Position numbers and translations under genes: made by a program. A DNA stretch of 64,000 nt from Buxus sempervirens (lineage: Eukaryota > Streptophyta > Magnoliopsida > Buxales > Buxaceae), in the NCBI GenBank assembly GCA_947561395.2, contig OX387192.1, forward strand, positions 35,547,520-35,611,519, written 5' to 3'. The first letter of the stretch is position 1. The number at the start of each line of letters is the position of its first letter. Shown here in pieces: positions 54,076-64,000 of the stretch. The notes under the pieces were generated by a model. That model had not been told where the DNA came from and did not search any database. It saw only the letters and a list, made by a program, of their open reading frames with translations.

Positions 54076-56028
54076 TTTTGAATACTCTTCCATACGCACA
54101 CACACAAAAACATATTTTTTTTGGTATTTCATTCTACAAATTTTGTTCTAAAATCTGTTTGTCTCCATTTCATCCTTATTTGTCAGTACATCATAGGCTG
54201 AGGCCACTGAGAAAGAGCCAGAATTACCTACCTTCCATATGGAGATGTATTCCAAGGCATGGAATGAGTTCCAAGGGAAAAAAAATACTACTTTCCATAG
54301 GCCACATTCGGAATGGGTTTAAGTGAAATGGGTTTTGGAAAATGCACTAAAATCAAAAAGCGGGTGGAGAATGTGGAGAAACCTTTTTAGATAATATATA
54401 TGAAGGGACATATCTAATCATGTAACCAAACCCGCTGACTGAGGCAGATCAAAATAATGTTTTCAAAGTTTAGCGGACTTACCTACTCCTACCTGCTTAG
54501 CCGAAAATTTTGTCACTTGACTGCTGTCTGGTGACTGGTGACTGAGAATAGACAGCAAAAGCAAGCATCTTTCATTGCCAAATTGATTTTTCAAAGAGAC
54601 ATCATCATGACTTCATTATAGCAAGTAATGAGGTAGTCCTAGTTTGGCATTCATTTTGAGAATGAAAATTGAAATGAGTTTTCAAGGGGAAAACAGTGTT
54701 TTGGTTAGCACATTTGGAATGGCTTTAGGTGAAATGGGTTTTGAAAAAGATGGTAAAACCCAAAATTGAGTGGAGACCCGTTTTTAGATTCTTATTTCTC
54801 ATTTTACAAGTTCGGGTTGCACACTTATAATATTTGTAAATACCAAAGGACATAACTGTAATGTGCTGGAGTTAGTATCAATATTTCGTTACGTTCAAGC
54901 CAGTTGGGAAGTAATTACTCGACTAAAAAGGGAGCCAGGTCTGATTTTGAACCTCCATATTTCATTGATCCATCCCATGCATTTCTTGATTGTTTTCATT
55001 ACAAGGAGGCGTTGGTTTTGCATTTTTGCTTTTTCATTTTGTCAAATCATATATATATATATATATATATAATTTATTTGTAATCAATAAAACTCTCTCT
55101 CTTCCACGTGCCGTACACTCTATCCTCCACGTGGACAAGCTACCTTTCTCTAATGGCCCTTTTAGGTCCCACATCATAATAATTTATTTGAAATCAATAA
55201 TTTTTTTAAAATAGATAATGTTTATATTTTTTTTGTTATTTTTAAGATGGGACTAATTATCAATTATTTTAATGAAATATCATTAATTTCTAATTATAAA
55301 AAAGTAACTCATAATTTAAATGAAATATTTGTATACTCATTCTCAATTATCAACAAAATCAATATTTGTATATTGTCAAAATTTTTAAATTAAAAAATAT
55401 TTTTATTCTTATTTGAAAAGTACACTTTTTCTTATTACCTTTTTTTATGTTTTTGTGCTTTTTAAGTTATTTATTTAAAATATATACTGTCGAAATTTCC
55501 TACTCATAAATTTAAAGAAAGTAATATATATTTTACATTATTTAGTAAAATATTATTTATGGAAAATATATCTGCCCGTACTTATCAAGGGTAAATCAAC
55601 TAGTTATAATTTATATCTAAGCAGTTTTGTCCTATTTGTTTTTTCAGATCATTATGTACCTCCCCTTCCCTGTATAACTTCCTAGAACAAGCTCTCCACC
55701 ATTGTTCTCGCGAATAAAATAAGATGTTCACCATTTGAGATATACTTCTCGGGTTCGGAAGTTCTCACAAATAGATTAAGATGTTGCTCATGCATGTAAT
55801 CTGCAGAGTAGAATCTGATTTTATAAAATGTTGTTTTGATCTATCATCCTTTCAACGATCAAAACCGGGTCTGAATAAAGAGGAAAAGGTGATGTAAGGC
55901 TGTCATAAGATGATTGGTTCCAACTTTAGAGCTTTATAGCTTATACAATGCACAAACACACTACTACTGCTTAATCCTCCATTTATCATTAAAAACATTT
56001 CATCCATCATATTTTTGGCAAAACCAAA
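54076..56028. other. Intergenic DNA between G7 and G8
   Basis: Cluster flank (54220-54850 like 2900-3340; 54860-55030 like 37220-37400) is interrupted by an AT-rich stretch (55040-55600) with an AT microsatellite at about 55051-55070 and repeated ATAATTTATTTG, then AATCAATAA. Flank DNA resumes at 55600. No gene is seen. Confidence 0.55.
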
Positions 56029-57338
56029 TCATGATTCCAACTTTGATGAAGTAGACGGATTACTCGAGCAACTCTTTCTCAACAATTTCCCAATATCCAC
56101 AATCTCTGCAACAAGAGGAAGTGGATGCTCAGGGATTTACGGAACTGGCGAACAGTCTCCAATATATATCTTTGCAATCTGAACCGATACGTATTTCTCT
56201 ATGATGTCTGGCTCTCCCATCTCCGCCATTCCTTCTTCAATAACATCCAATGCTCTCCCTTCCCTCACCAGCGACCAAGCCCAATCAATCACTAGAGGGG
56301 TCTCATTCTCATTAACATGTACAAGCACCTTCCTCCCACTCAGGAGCTCAAGCAGTACAACCCCAAAGCTGTAAACATCACTCCGCTTTGTTAATTACCC
56401 GTATAAGGCATATTCGGGAGCAACATAGCCTAGAGTACCAGCCACCATCGTGCTCAGATGTGATGTCCCCTCCAGCATAAACTATGCCAACCCAAAATCT
56501 GCGAACTTGGCTTCAAATTTCTCATCCAAGAGCAGATTACTTGCTTTGATATCACGGCGAATGATACTTGGCTGCGCCCCATAATGCAAATGAGCCAGAC
56601 CTCTTGTCATCCCAACTGCAATCTTCTAACGAATTGGCCAACTGAATTTTGTCTAAACTGATCCGAAAAGATAATCATATAGGCTTCCATTAGTCATCAA
56701 ATCACACACAATTATCTTCTGGTACCCAACGAAAGGCGTACTCGCAATAACCTCTACCTCATGTGTGAAGCTTTCAACACCAGCAGCAGAACAGTTCTTG
56801 AACCTCTTCACTGCGACCTCAAACCCATCTGGTAATCTCCCCTTGTAAACGTTACTGTAGCCTCCCCTTCCAATCATGTTTTGTCTTGAGAAATTATTTG
56901 TAGCCTGATTGATTTCCTCAAACGTGAACCTAACCAGATTGAGACTCTCACCAATTAACTGCAACCCGAAAACCGAATTCTTCTCCATTGCGACAATTTT
57001 CTTCATCCTCCTTAATTTAAGACACCTTGTCCACAGAAACCAAATCCCTAAATCGAATCCCAACAAGCCAATACTGGAACCAACTAAAACCCCAACAACC
57101 GAACCCTTGTGACGAACCCGCTTCTTGGAGTAATAGCTCCAAGATGTACCGTTAAGGAATAGGCACTTGAAGGTTCCTTCACTGAGGGGTCCAAATTGAT
57201 TAAGCACACCACTAGCATAAATAGACGGAAGGGTGTTACAACCCATGATATTATCGATTTCAAGTCCGGGAAAGTTAGACACGTGGAGACTAGACAAGCT
57301 TTTGGTGCAGGAAGTACAGGCAGCACTGTCTTGAAGGG

Positions 57339-57557
57339 GAGCAAATCGTCTGCCATGCTTCCTTGATTTGCTCCCTGATGTGGCCATGAGATGCTGCCAT
57401 GTGGAGCATCTCATGGCCAATGTTTTTTTCATGTGGGGCCCACCTAAAACATTTATAACATTCAAGAATGACTGACCGTGAGATGCTCCACATGGCAACA
57501 TCTCACGATCACTTCAGGGAACAAAACAGGGAAAGATGGCAGACGATTTCATAAGAC
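57339..57557. mobile_element. Foldback MITE in the G8 ectodomain
   Basis: The left arm GCAAATCGTCTGCCATGC pairs with the right arm GATGGCAGACGATTTC. Pairing continues through CCATGAGATGCTGCCATGTG and CACATGGCAACATCTCACG. The word AAGGG flanks both sides (57334-57338 and 57558-57562), but a full 9-bp duplication is not clear. Related to the elements at 3533 and 35653. Confidence 0.82.
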
Positions 57558-57788
57558 AAGGGATTGATTGCAAGTACGTTGAAGTTCTTGGAGTGAGGAT
57601 TTAGGAACCAGTCTCTCGAATTGCACTCAGGACGTAATGTTCTTACAACCTTCATCAATCCAGCTGGCTTCGAAGCCGCAAAGGGACCGGATAGGGACGT
57701 CAGGGCCAACTCTATTGATGTGGGCTTGAAATGAACGTGAGCAGGATTGGGAAGCATTGGGAGGAGGAAGAAAGAAGCCGGTTGTTTG

Positions 57789-58116
57789 TGTAGAACACCG
57801 TTTCTACTAAAAACTTAAGCTAATAGTTGGAGGTGAACTTTGTATATTTAATATATTCCTTAACACTCCCCCTCACGTGTAGGCCAGACTCAAACCCATT
57901 TTTTTAGGGAACCCATTTTTAGGGAGCCCATACACGTGGAATATTTTTTTTCAATGGGTGGAGTGGAGGTTTGAACACATGACCTAGCATTTGCCTATGG
58001 CTTTGATACCATGTAAAACACCGTTCCTACTAAAAGCTCAAGCTTAAGAAATATATTAAATATATAAAGTTCACCCCCAACTATCAGCTTAAGCTTTTAG
58101 TAGGAATGGTGTTCTA
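57789..58116 (-). mobile_element. TRIM-type LTR fossil in G8
   Basis: A miniature LTR retrotransposon in minus orientation: a short LTR (about 77 bp) at the left, a polypurine-like GTGAGGGGGAG, a small interior without genes, and a primer-binding-like TGGTATCAAAGCC next to the second LTR. The second LTR region is rearranged with an inverted LTR piece. It belongs to the same family as the array at 58587-59389. Broken, non-coding, and moderately old. Confidence 0.75.
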
Positions 58117-58367
58117 TAGTTCGAAGATATTCAGATTGAAGGACGTGAACTCCTCGGATGATTAGTTGACACTCCAGCGTCATGTTGAGAAATTCCGTTT
58201 TAGGGGAGCCAACGAAATTTTCAAGACCATCGACATTTAACGAACAAGGGGCCTCGGCAAGTTTTCTACTCGAGACTTAAATGGGGTTAACAGAACTGCA
58301 AGTTTGGAAACCGGGGAACCTACCGAAACGAGGATGAAGAGAAAACCGTTAAAAATGAGGCGATACA

Positions 58368-58586
58368 GGTTGTAGATGATATCTGCAAGTGGATATTTGA
58401 ATTGATTATACTTATAAGCATTAGCCTTTTAGATTTGTGGTTTATTAGTTCCATAGATGCCTTTGAGGCACCAAGTGATTGATGGAGTTTGGACATCAAG
58501 AATGGAAAGGTAGCAACCAATCTTCATAGATTTTTGTAAAATAAATTTCAGAGACAACTGTTTGTTTCTTTGCAATGAATGATTTG
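58368..58586. other. G8 upstream flank (MYR-type)
   Basis: Matches 41586-41840 upstream of G5 and 63231-63450 upstream of G9. It continues at 59390-59495 after the TRIM array. Confidence 0.6.
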
Positions 58587-59389
58587 TGTTAAGGCATATA
58601 TTAAATACATAAAGTTTACCTCTACTATCAGCTTAAGCTTTAGTAGGAACGGTGATCAACATGGTATCAGAGCCTTAGGCAAACGCCAGGTCCTGGGTTC
58701 AAACCTCCACTCCACCCGTTGAAAAAAAATAATATTCCACGTGTAGGGCCTCCCTAAAATGGGTCCCCTAAAAATGGGTTTGAGTCCGGCCCACACGTGA
58801 GGGGGAATGTTAAGGAATATATTAAATATATAAAGTTCACCCCTTACTATCAGCTTGAGCTTTTAGTAGGAATGGTGTTCAACATGGTTAAGGAATATAT
58901 TAAATATATAAAGTTCACCCCTTACTATCAGCTTGAGCTTTTAGTAGGAATGGTGTTCAACATGGTATCAAAGCCTTAGGCAAACGCCAGGTCCTGGGTT
59001 CAAACCTCCACTCCACCCGTTAAGAAAAAATATTCCACGTGTAGGGCCTCCCTAAAAATGGGTTTGAGTCCGGCCCACACGTGAGGGGGAGTGTTAAGGC
59101 ATATATTAAATACATAAAGTTTACCTCTACTATCAGCTTAAGCTTTAGTAGGAACGGTGATCAACATGGTATCAGAGCCTTAGGCAAATGCCAGGTCCTG
59201 GGTTCAAACCTCCACTCCACCCGTTGAAAAAAAATAATATTCCACGTGTAGGGCCTCCCTAAAATGGGTCCCCTAAAAATGGGTTTGAGTCCGGCCCACA
59301 CGTGAGGGGGAATGTTAAGGAATATATTAAATATATAAAGTTCACCCCTTACTATCAGCTTGAGCTTTTAGTAGGAATGGTGTTCAACA
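58587..59389 (+). mobile_element. Head-to-tail TRIM array (five LTRs, three interiors)
   Basis: LTRs of 75-78 bp lie at 58587-58661, 58808-58884, 58885-58962, 59092-59166 and 59313-59389. Interiors begin with the initiator-Met primer-binding word TGGTATCAGAGCC (one has AAAGCC) and end in a GTGAGGGGGA purine tract. There are two LTR kinds (AAGGCATATATT and AAGGAATATATT) in the order A, B, B, A, B. The stretches 58587-58884 and 59092-59389 are almost the same. It inserted in the G8 upstream flank. There are no genes. A fossil of the TRIM class. Confidence 0.82.
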
Positions 59390-59495
59390 TTGATCATGAT
59401 ATGGTTCATGGACAACGGCAATATTAATAGCAGGGCCTGAAGTCTGAAACGCGGTTTGCTCAGCGGTAACGGAGGCTGTTCTTATGAAAAAGAAA

Positions 59496-60650
59496 GGGAA
59501 AATTAATTTAACTGATATTTTTGAAAATAATTAAAATTCAGTCATACTGTTCTTAGCTAAATCTTTTAATAAACCTTGATCAAAATACTTAAATTATTGT
59601 GATATTTTAATGTTACATACCCAATTCTTCCAAGCTTTTTTTTTTTCATACATGTTTTTTTTCAGAAAGATTAATTTATTAATGTCTAAGATAAACTCTT
59701 CCTCTTGTATCATACAAAAGAAGTGAGGAAACAAAGGCTTTGGGGTTTCCTCCAAATATTAAAAAAAAAACTTCTCTAGAGCATGGGTTGTTGCCAAAGC
59801 ATTGGCAATCACATTGCCTTCTCCAAAAGTGCAAGAAAAAATTAACTTCTAAAAACGCTAAGAAAGCTCCAAAATTTGTGAAAGAGCACCTCGAAGCCCC
59901 CATGGAAAGTGATGTGTAGGTGATTTGAGCAACTAGATTATATTCATTGAATCGCCTTCAAGAATAACCTTTCTCCAACCCATTGCTTGCGCCATTTTGA
60001 TTGCTTCCAATGCTGCCCATGCTTCGACCTGGATTGCAGATCATTTTATGAGTTCCAAAGAAAAACAATCCAAAAATTTGCCTTCTCCGTCACGACATAC
60101 TCTATTTGCCGCAGCTCGCTCACAGGAATTTCAAAATGCGTCATCAAAGTTGAATTTAACAAAGGGGTGTTCTAGACAGCGTCAGGAAATTTGTTTCTGA
60201 AGTATTCCGCTATCCGTTGGCAGTATCATTTCTTTCAGAATTTTGCTATCCTTCTATAGCTTATCAATATATTCTTCCAAGAACGCCCTTATACATTCTT
60301 GTACAAGCCAATTAATAGAACGTACAAGTCACCATATGAACTAACTCGTACAATAAGATGTCAAGTCGTTTCACAAAGTGATACAAGTCATTCTACTTGT
60401 ACAATATAATGTATTGACTTGTACAACTATAGAATTACTTGCACCTCCCTATAAAATAACTTATACAATATAATGTATTGACTTGTACAGATATAAAATG
60501 ACTTGTAACTTTTATTAATTGACTTGTACAATATTGTATAAAGACATTCTTGGAAGAATTGGGTTTATAGCAATAAAATGTCACTAAAGGTTTGTCAAAA
60601 GTTATAACCAAGAGCAGTACTGACTGAATCTAAATTATTGTGAAAAAAGG
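59496..60650. mobile_element. Mutator-like MITE with nested RNase H fragment
   Basis: The left end is GGGAAAATTAATTTAACTG. The right part has ACTTGTAC repeats (60290-60540), then TTCTTGGAAGAATTGGG. The terminal right end is decayed. Nested at about 59650-60215 is a minus-strand LINE RNase H remnant (an EAWAALEAIKMAQ-like block and EGDSMNI). It is the longer counterpart of 41966-42880. Confidence 0.68.
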
Positions 60651-61310
60651 AAAATGAAAGAATCGATAGAAAAGGAGAAGTAAACGGCTCTTTTTTCGTT
60701 GCGATAATACCTCCAGAAAAGAAAAAAATTCATCGATCATTTACTGAAGGCGAAAGGCGATTGTTGAACTGTCTTATACGACCAATAATTCCAAACACAA
60801 CTTGGCTCGCAAAAATAGATTTCGTTAAATGTGACGAAAACAAAATCAAAGTCAGTCTAGACATTCTGTTTGTTCGGTTGTTGGCTTATGAATGCGTTAG
60901 TTGGAATGGACCCCAACCCCGTTGCGTCCTCAAATAGTTATGTGGTTCTCAACTTCACAAGGCGTCACCGGCCGGCTTCGGTCAAAGCATTTGTTGTGCA
61001 AGAGACTATTATTTTCGATGTCCTAAACAAGTATTTAAATGTATAAAATGTTGTTATGATTTATCATCCTCAATTTCAACCATCAAAACAGGGTCTGAAT
61101 AAAGAGGGAAAGATGATGTAAACCTGTGTCAAAGAGGGGAACATGAATCCTAAAGGTGAATCCAAGTCAGTCAATAATATGCTTGAAACATAATTTTCCT
61201 AATGTTACATGTTCAATAGTGAGAAAGTAGGTACAAGACGCCAATTAATAACTTTATAGCTTATACAATACACAAACACACTACTACTGCTTAATCGTTG
61301 ACATTTAATA
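60651..61310. other. G9 downstream flank
   Basis: Resembles 42881-43390 in its left part and 55830-56000 in its right part. A segment at 60840-61010 (CATTCTGTTTGTTCGG, CACAAGGCGTCACC) has no match that I could see in the window, and I do not recognise it. No gene is seen. Confidence 0.5.
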
Positions 61311-63230
61311 CTAAAACTTCTCAGTGATCGATTCCAACTTAGACGAAGTAGACAGATTAACCGAGCCAGTGCTTCTCAGCAGTTTCTCAATATCCACAAT
61401 CTCTGCAACAAGAGGAAGTGGACGTTCAGGGATTGACGGAACTGGCAAGTCAGTCTCCAATATCTTTGCAATCTGATCTATTGTTGGCCTAACACATGGA
61501 TGTGGATGAGAAGCAAGAACAGCAAGCAATACGTATTTCTCCATGACTTCTGGCTCTCCCATATCGTCTATTCCTTCTTCAATAACCTCCAATGCTCTCC
61601 CTTCTCTCACCAGCGACCAAGCCCAATCAGTCAACAGAGAGCTTTCATTCTCATTAACATTTATAAGCGCCTTCCTCCCGCTCAAGAGCTCAAGCAGTAC
61701 AACCCCAAAGCTGTAAACATCGCTCTTCTCTGTTAATTGCCCGTACAAGGCGTATTCGGGAGCAACATAGCCCAGAGTACCAGCCACCTTCGTGCTCAGA
61801 TGTGATGTCCCCTCTGGCGTAAACTTCGCCAACCCAAAATCTCCCAACTTGGCTTCAAATTTCTCATCCAATAGCACGTTACTCGCTTTAATGTCTCGGT
61901 GAATGATGCCCAGCTGCGCCCCACTGTGCAAGTAAGCCAGACCTCTTGCAATTCCAACGGCAATCCTCTGACGAATTGGCCAACTAAGTTTGGTTTCAAT
62001 TGATCCAAAAAGATAATCGCGTAGGCTTTTTTTTGTGTGAAGATGATCGTGTAGGCTTCCATTAGTCATCAAATCACACACAATTATCCTCTGGTGCCCA
62101 ACCAAAGGAGTACTCGCAGTACAATATCCTCTCAAAGCAACAAGGTTCACATGCCTTACGCTAGCAATAACCTCTACCTCATGTTTGAAGTTTTCATCAC
62201 CAGCAGCAGAACAGTTCTTGAACCTCTTCACTGCGACTTCAGATCCATCTAGTAATCTTCCCTTGTAAACATTACCGTAGCCTCCCCTTCCGATCATGTT
62301 TTCTCTTGAGAAATTATCCGTAGCCTGTTTGATTTCCTCAAACGTGAACCTAACGAGATTGGTACTCTCACCAATTAACTGCAACCCGGAAACCGATTTC
62401 TTCACAATTGCGACACTTTTCTTCATCCTCCTTAATTTAAGACGCCTTGCCCACAAAAACCAAATCCCTAAAACAAATCCCAACAAGCCAATACTGGAAC
62501 CAACTAAAACCCCAACAACCCAGCCCTTGCGACGAACCGGCCGCCTCCTGTAATAATATTTCTCAAATGGACCGCGAAGGAACAGACACCTGAAGGTTCC
62601 TTCATCGAGGGGTCCAAACTGATTAACCACAGCAGCGGCATAAATGGAGGGAAGGGCATTACAAGTCGTGGTATTAGCTCCGGGAAGGTAAGACGCGTGG
62701 AGACTGGACAAGCTTTTGGTGCAGGAAGTACAGGCAGCACTGCTATGAAGAGATCGATTGCAAGTACGTCGAAGATCCTGGAGCGAGGGTTTGGGAACCA
62801 GTCGCTCGAACTGCGCTCGGGACGCAATGTTCATACATCCTTGAGAGCTCCAGCTGGCTTGGAAGCCGCAAAGGGTTCGAAAATTGAGATCAGGGCCAAT
62901 TTTTTTGACGGAGGCTTCAAATGAAAACCAACAAGGTTCGGAAGCAATCAGAGGAGGAATAAAGAAGCCAGTGGATCGAAGATGCTTGGATTGAAGGATA
63001 CGAATTCCTAGGTTGATGAGTCGACACTCCGTCGTCACGTCAGAAATTTCCGCTCGAGGCGGGCCTATGAACTTTGCAAGAGCGTCGACGCTGAACGGAC
63101 AGGAGGCATCTTGTAGCTTTCTACTTGAGACTTCATGGTCGTTAACAGAAGTGCAAGTCTGGGAACCAGGGAACACTAATCCTACTGAAACAAGGATGAA
63201 GAGAAAGCCATTAACAATGGGGCGATACAT
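61311..63230 (-). CDS. RKF3-like SPARK receptor kinase (G9), loop insertion
   Basis: A 639-aa single-exon receptor kinase starting MYRPIVNGF. Signal peptide about 1-25, SPARK-type ectodomain to about 236, membrane span about 238-260. Kinase: G-loop [11 protein letters not shown] from 315, lysine 335, HRD 444-446, DFG 464-466 (preceded by G rather than A), APE 490-492. After SLHDHL (392-397) there are ten extra residues (HTKKSLRDYL) made by an imperfect 30-bp duplication, between the hinge and helix D/E. It is in frame and keeps the kinase open. The C-terminus runs on to SKLESITEKF, longer than in the others. Closest to G7 by ectodomain. Probably functional. Confidence 0.93.
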   Translation of the reverse strand: MYRPIVNGFLFILVSVGLVFPGSQTCTSVNDHEVSSRKLQDASCPFSVDALAKFIGPPRAEISDVTTECRLINLGIRILQSKHLRSTGFFIPPLIASEPCWFSFEASVKKIGPDLNFRTLCGFQASWSSQGCMNIASRAQFERLVPKPSLQDLRRTCNRSLHSSAACTSCTKSLSSLHASYLPGANTTTCNALPSIYAAAVVNQFGPLDEGTFRCLFLRGPFEKYYYRRRPVRRKGWVVGVLVGSSIGLLGFVLGIWFLWARRLKLRRMKKSVAIVKKSVSGLQLIGESTNLVRFTFEEIKQATDNFSRENMIGRGGYGNVYKGRLLDGSEVAVKRFKNCSAAGDENFKHEVEVIASVRHVNLVALRGYCTASTPLVGHQRIIVCDLMTNGSLHDHLHTKKSLRDYLFGSIETKLSWPIRQRIAVGIARGLAYLHSGAQLGIIHRDIKASNVLLDEKFEAKLGDFGLAKFTPEGTSHLSTKVAGTLGYVAPEYALYGQLTEKSDVYSFGVVLLELLSGRKALINVNENESSLLTDWAWSLVREGRALEVIEEGIDDMGEPEVMEKYVLLAVLASHPHPCVRPTIDQIAKILETDLPVPSIPERPLPLVAEIVDIEKLLRSTGSVNLSTSSKLESITEKF

Positions 63231-63541
63231 GGGTGCAGATGATATCCGCTCAATAATTTGAATTCATTATGCTTATAGTGTAAGCCTTTTAGATTTGTGG
63301 TTCATTAGTTCCTGTCACGCCTATGAGAACTGGGGCACCCAGTGATTAATTGGTGGAAGTTGGACATCAAGAATGGAAATGGTAGCAACCAATCTTACTT
63401 CATATAATAAATTTTAGAGATAACTGTCTGTTTCTGTGCATTGAATGATTTGATCATGATATAGTTTACGACGCCAGGGCTCTGAAATCTGAAACGCGGT
63501 TTGCTCAGCAGGAACGAAGACTCATTCTCGTCAAAGCAGAA
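63231..63541. other. G9 upstream flank (MYR-type)
   Basis: The 5' flank with the TTTTAGATTTGTGG, then GGACATCAAGAATGGAAA phrases shared with G5 and G8. The G9 promoter must lie here or beyond. Confidence 0.6.
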
Positions 63542-63865
63542 GGGAAAATTAACTTTTAGTGATATTTTGAAAATAGTTAAAATTCAGTCAGTACTGCTGA
63601 GCTATTACTTTTAGTAAACCTTTATAAAATTTTAGTGTTACTGTTACAGAACTACAAATTCTTCCGAGAACTACTTTTTAATTATTTATAATATCAGGAA
63701 GATAAATTTATTAATATCTAAGATAAAGGGAAAGGCTAGGGCATTCTTGTAAGAATTGGATCTATAATATTAAAATGTGACGAAAGGTTTCCTAAAATTT
63801 ATATACTAGCAGTACTCACTGCATTTTAAATATTGTCAAAAAATATCACTAAAAGTTAATTTTCC
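63542..63865. mobile_element. ~324-bp Mutator-like MITE
   Basis: The inverted ends are GGGAAAATTAACTTTTAGTGATA and its inverse ending GTTAATTTTCC. The interior is reduced, with TTCTTCCGAGAAC and TTCTTGTAAGAATTGG words but almost no ACTTGTAC array. No target duplication is clear. The shortest family member here. The remaining sequence to 64000 is flank. Confidence 0.7.
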
Positions 63866-64000
63866 TAAATAAGGAAATTAAAAAAACTGGAGACCCGATA
63901 GAAAAGGAGAAGTAATCAGCTCTTTTGTCGTTGCGATAATAACTTCGGAGAAAAAATGGGTCATCGAGCCTTTATTGAAGACGAAAAGCGGTTGTTGAAT

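Larger units (their letters stand above)
56029..58367 (-). pseudogene. RKF3-like receptor kinase pseudogene (G8)
   Basis: A decayed MYR-type member. The C-terminus lies near 56029 and the former start near 58365-58367, where ATG has become CTG. Recognisable pieces: tail and C-lobe (56029-56640) with several stops and frame changes, membrane span and N-lobe (56653-57330), and ectodomain (57558-57788 and 58117-58360). About 15 residues (the RHVNLVALRGYC-like stretch) are deleted between EVEVIAS and the STPFVGY-like motif. A foldback MITE (57339-57557) and a TRIM-type element (57789-58116) interrupt the ectodomain. Dead, and the oldest-looking member of the cluster. Confidence 0.9.

Noticed and set aside
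58662-58720. tRNA-like words (TGGTATCAGAGCC, then GGTTCAAACC)
   Set aside because: The first is the retroelement primer-binding site, complementary to initiator tRNA-Met. The cloverleaf is not formed, so this is not a tRNA gene.

Overview
This is a plant nuclear window, almost certainly from a eudicot. The evidence is the plant-type receptor kinase family, plant LINEs with an RNase H domain and a DUF4283-type first ORF, hAT, Mutator and Tourist-like MITEs, a TRIM element, and low-GC intergenic DNA. The genus cannot be named from the sequence.

The backbone is a tandem cluster of RKF3-like receptor kinases, all on the minus strand and all without introns. Each has a signal peptide, a cysteine-rich SPARK-type ectodomain, one membrane span and an RD-class Ser/Thr kinase. 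I count nine loci, labelled G1 to G9 from left to right, plus two short 3'-end fragments. G1 (10998-12848), G3 (27910-29790), G4 (33414-35294), G7 (51434-53254) and G9 (61311-63230) read through, although G7 has an altered C-terminal tail. G2, G5, G6 and G8 are pseudogenes. There are two kinds of 5' end: MFFLF in G1, G2, G3, G4 and G6, and MYR in G5, G7 and G9, with G8 derived from the MYR kind. The flanks repeat along with the genes, so the array grew by segmental duplication. G4 looks like a chimera: a G1-like 5' flank and ectodomain joined to a G3-like membrane span, kinase and 3' flank.

Layout: 1-1.5 kb, LINE fragment (minus). 1.6-3.5 kb, microsatellite, degenerate transposon ends and an orphan piece of cluster flank. 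3.5-8.2 kb, a MITE and a long broken LINE (plus) carrying a 630-bp hAT MITE with a perfect 8-bp target duplication. 8.9-10.95 kb, a 2.1-kb Mutator-like element built of ~100-bp inverted ends around a ~148-bp tandem array. 11-21 kb, G1, a LINE tail whose 5' end is a 165-bp in-frame tandem repeat, G2 and nested MITEs. 21.4-26.95 kb, a nearly full-length decayed LINE (minus). 27-35.3 kb, G3 and G4. 35.6-46 kb, G5 with two large insertions, then G6. 46.7-50 kb, foldback MITEs, a tiny LINE insertion with a clean target duplication, and a captured 5' piece of a senescence-regulator (S40-like) gene. 51-64 kb, G7, a LINE fragment, G8 riddled with insertions, a head-to-tail TRIM array, and G9.

The intact kinases would sit in the plasma membrane and signal through an active RD kinase. 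Their ligands cannot be read from the sequence. The most unusual non-genic signal is a MITE family with Mutator-like 9-bp target duplications whose interior is built from the palindrome CTTGTACAAG. It occurs at least seven times here, from 0.3 to 2.1 kb.
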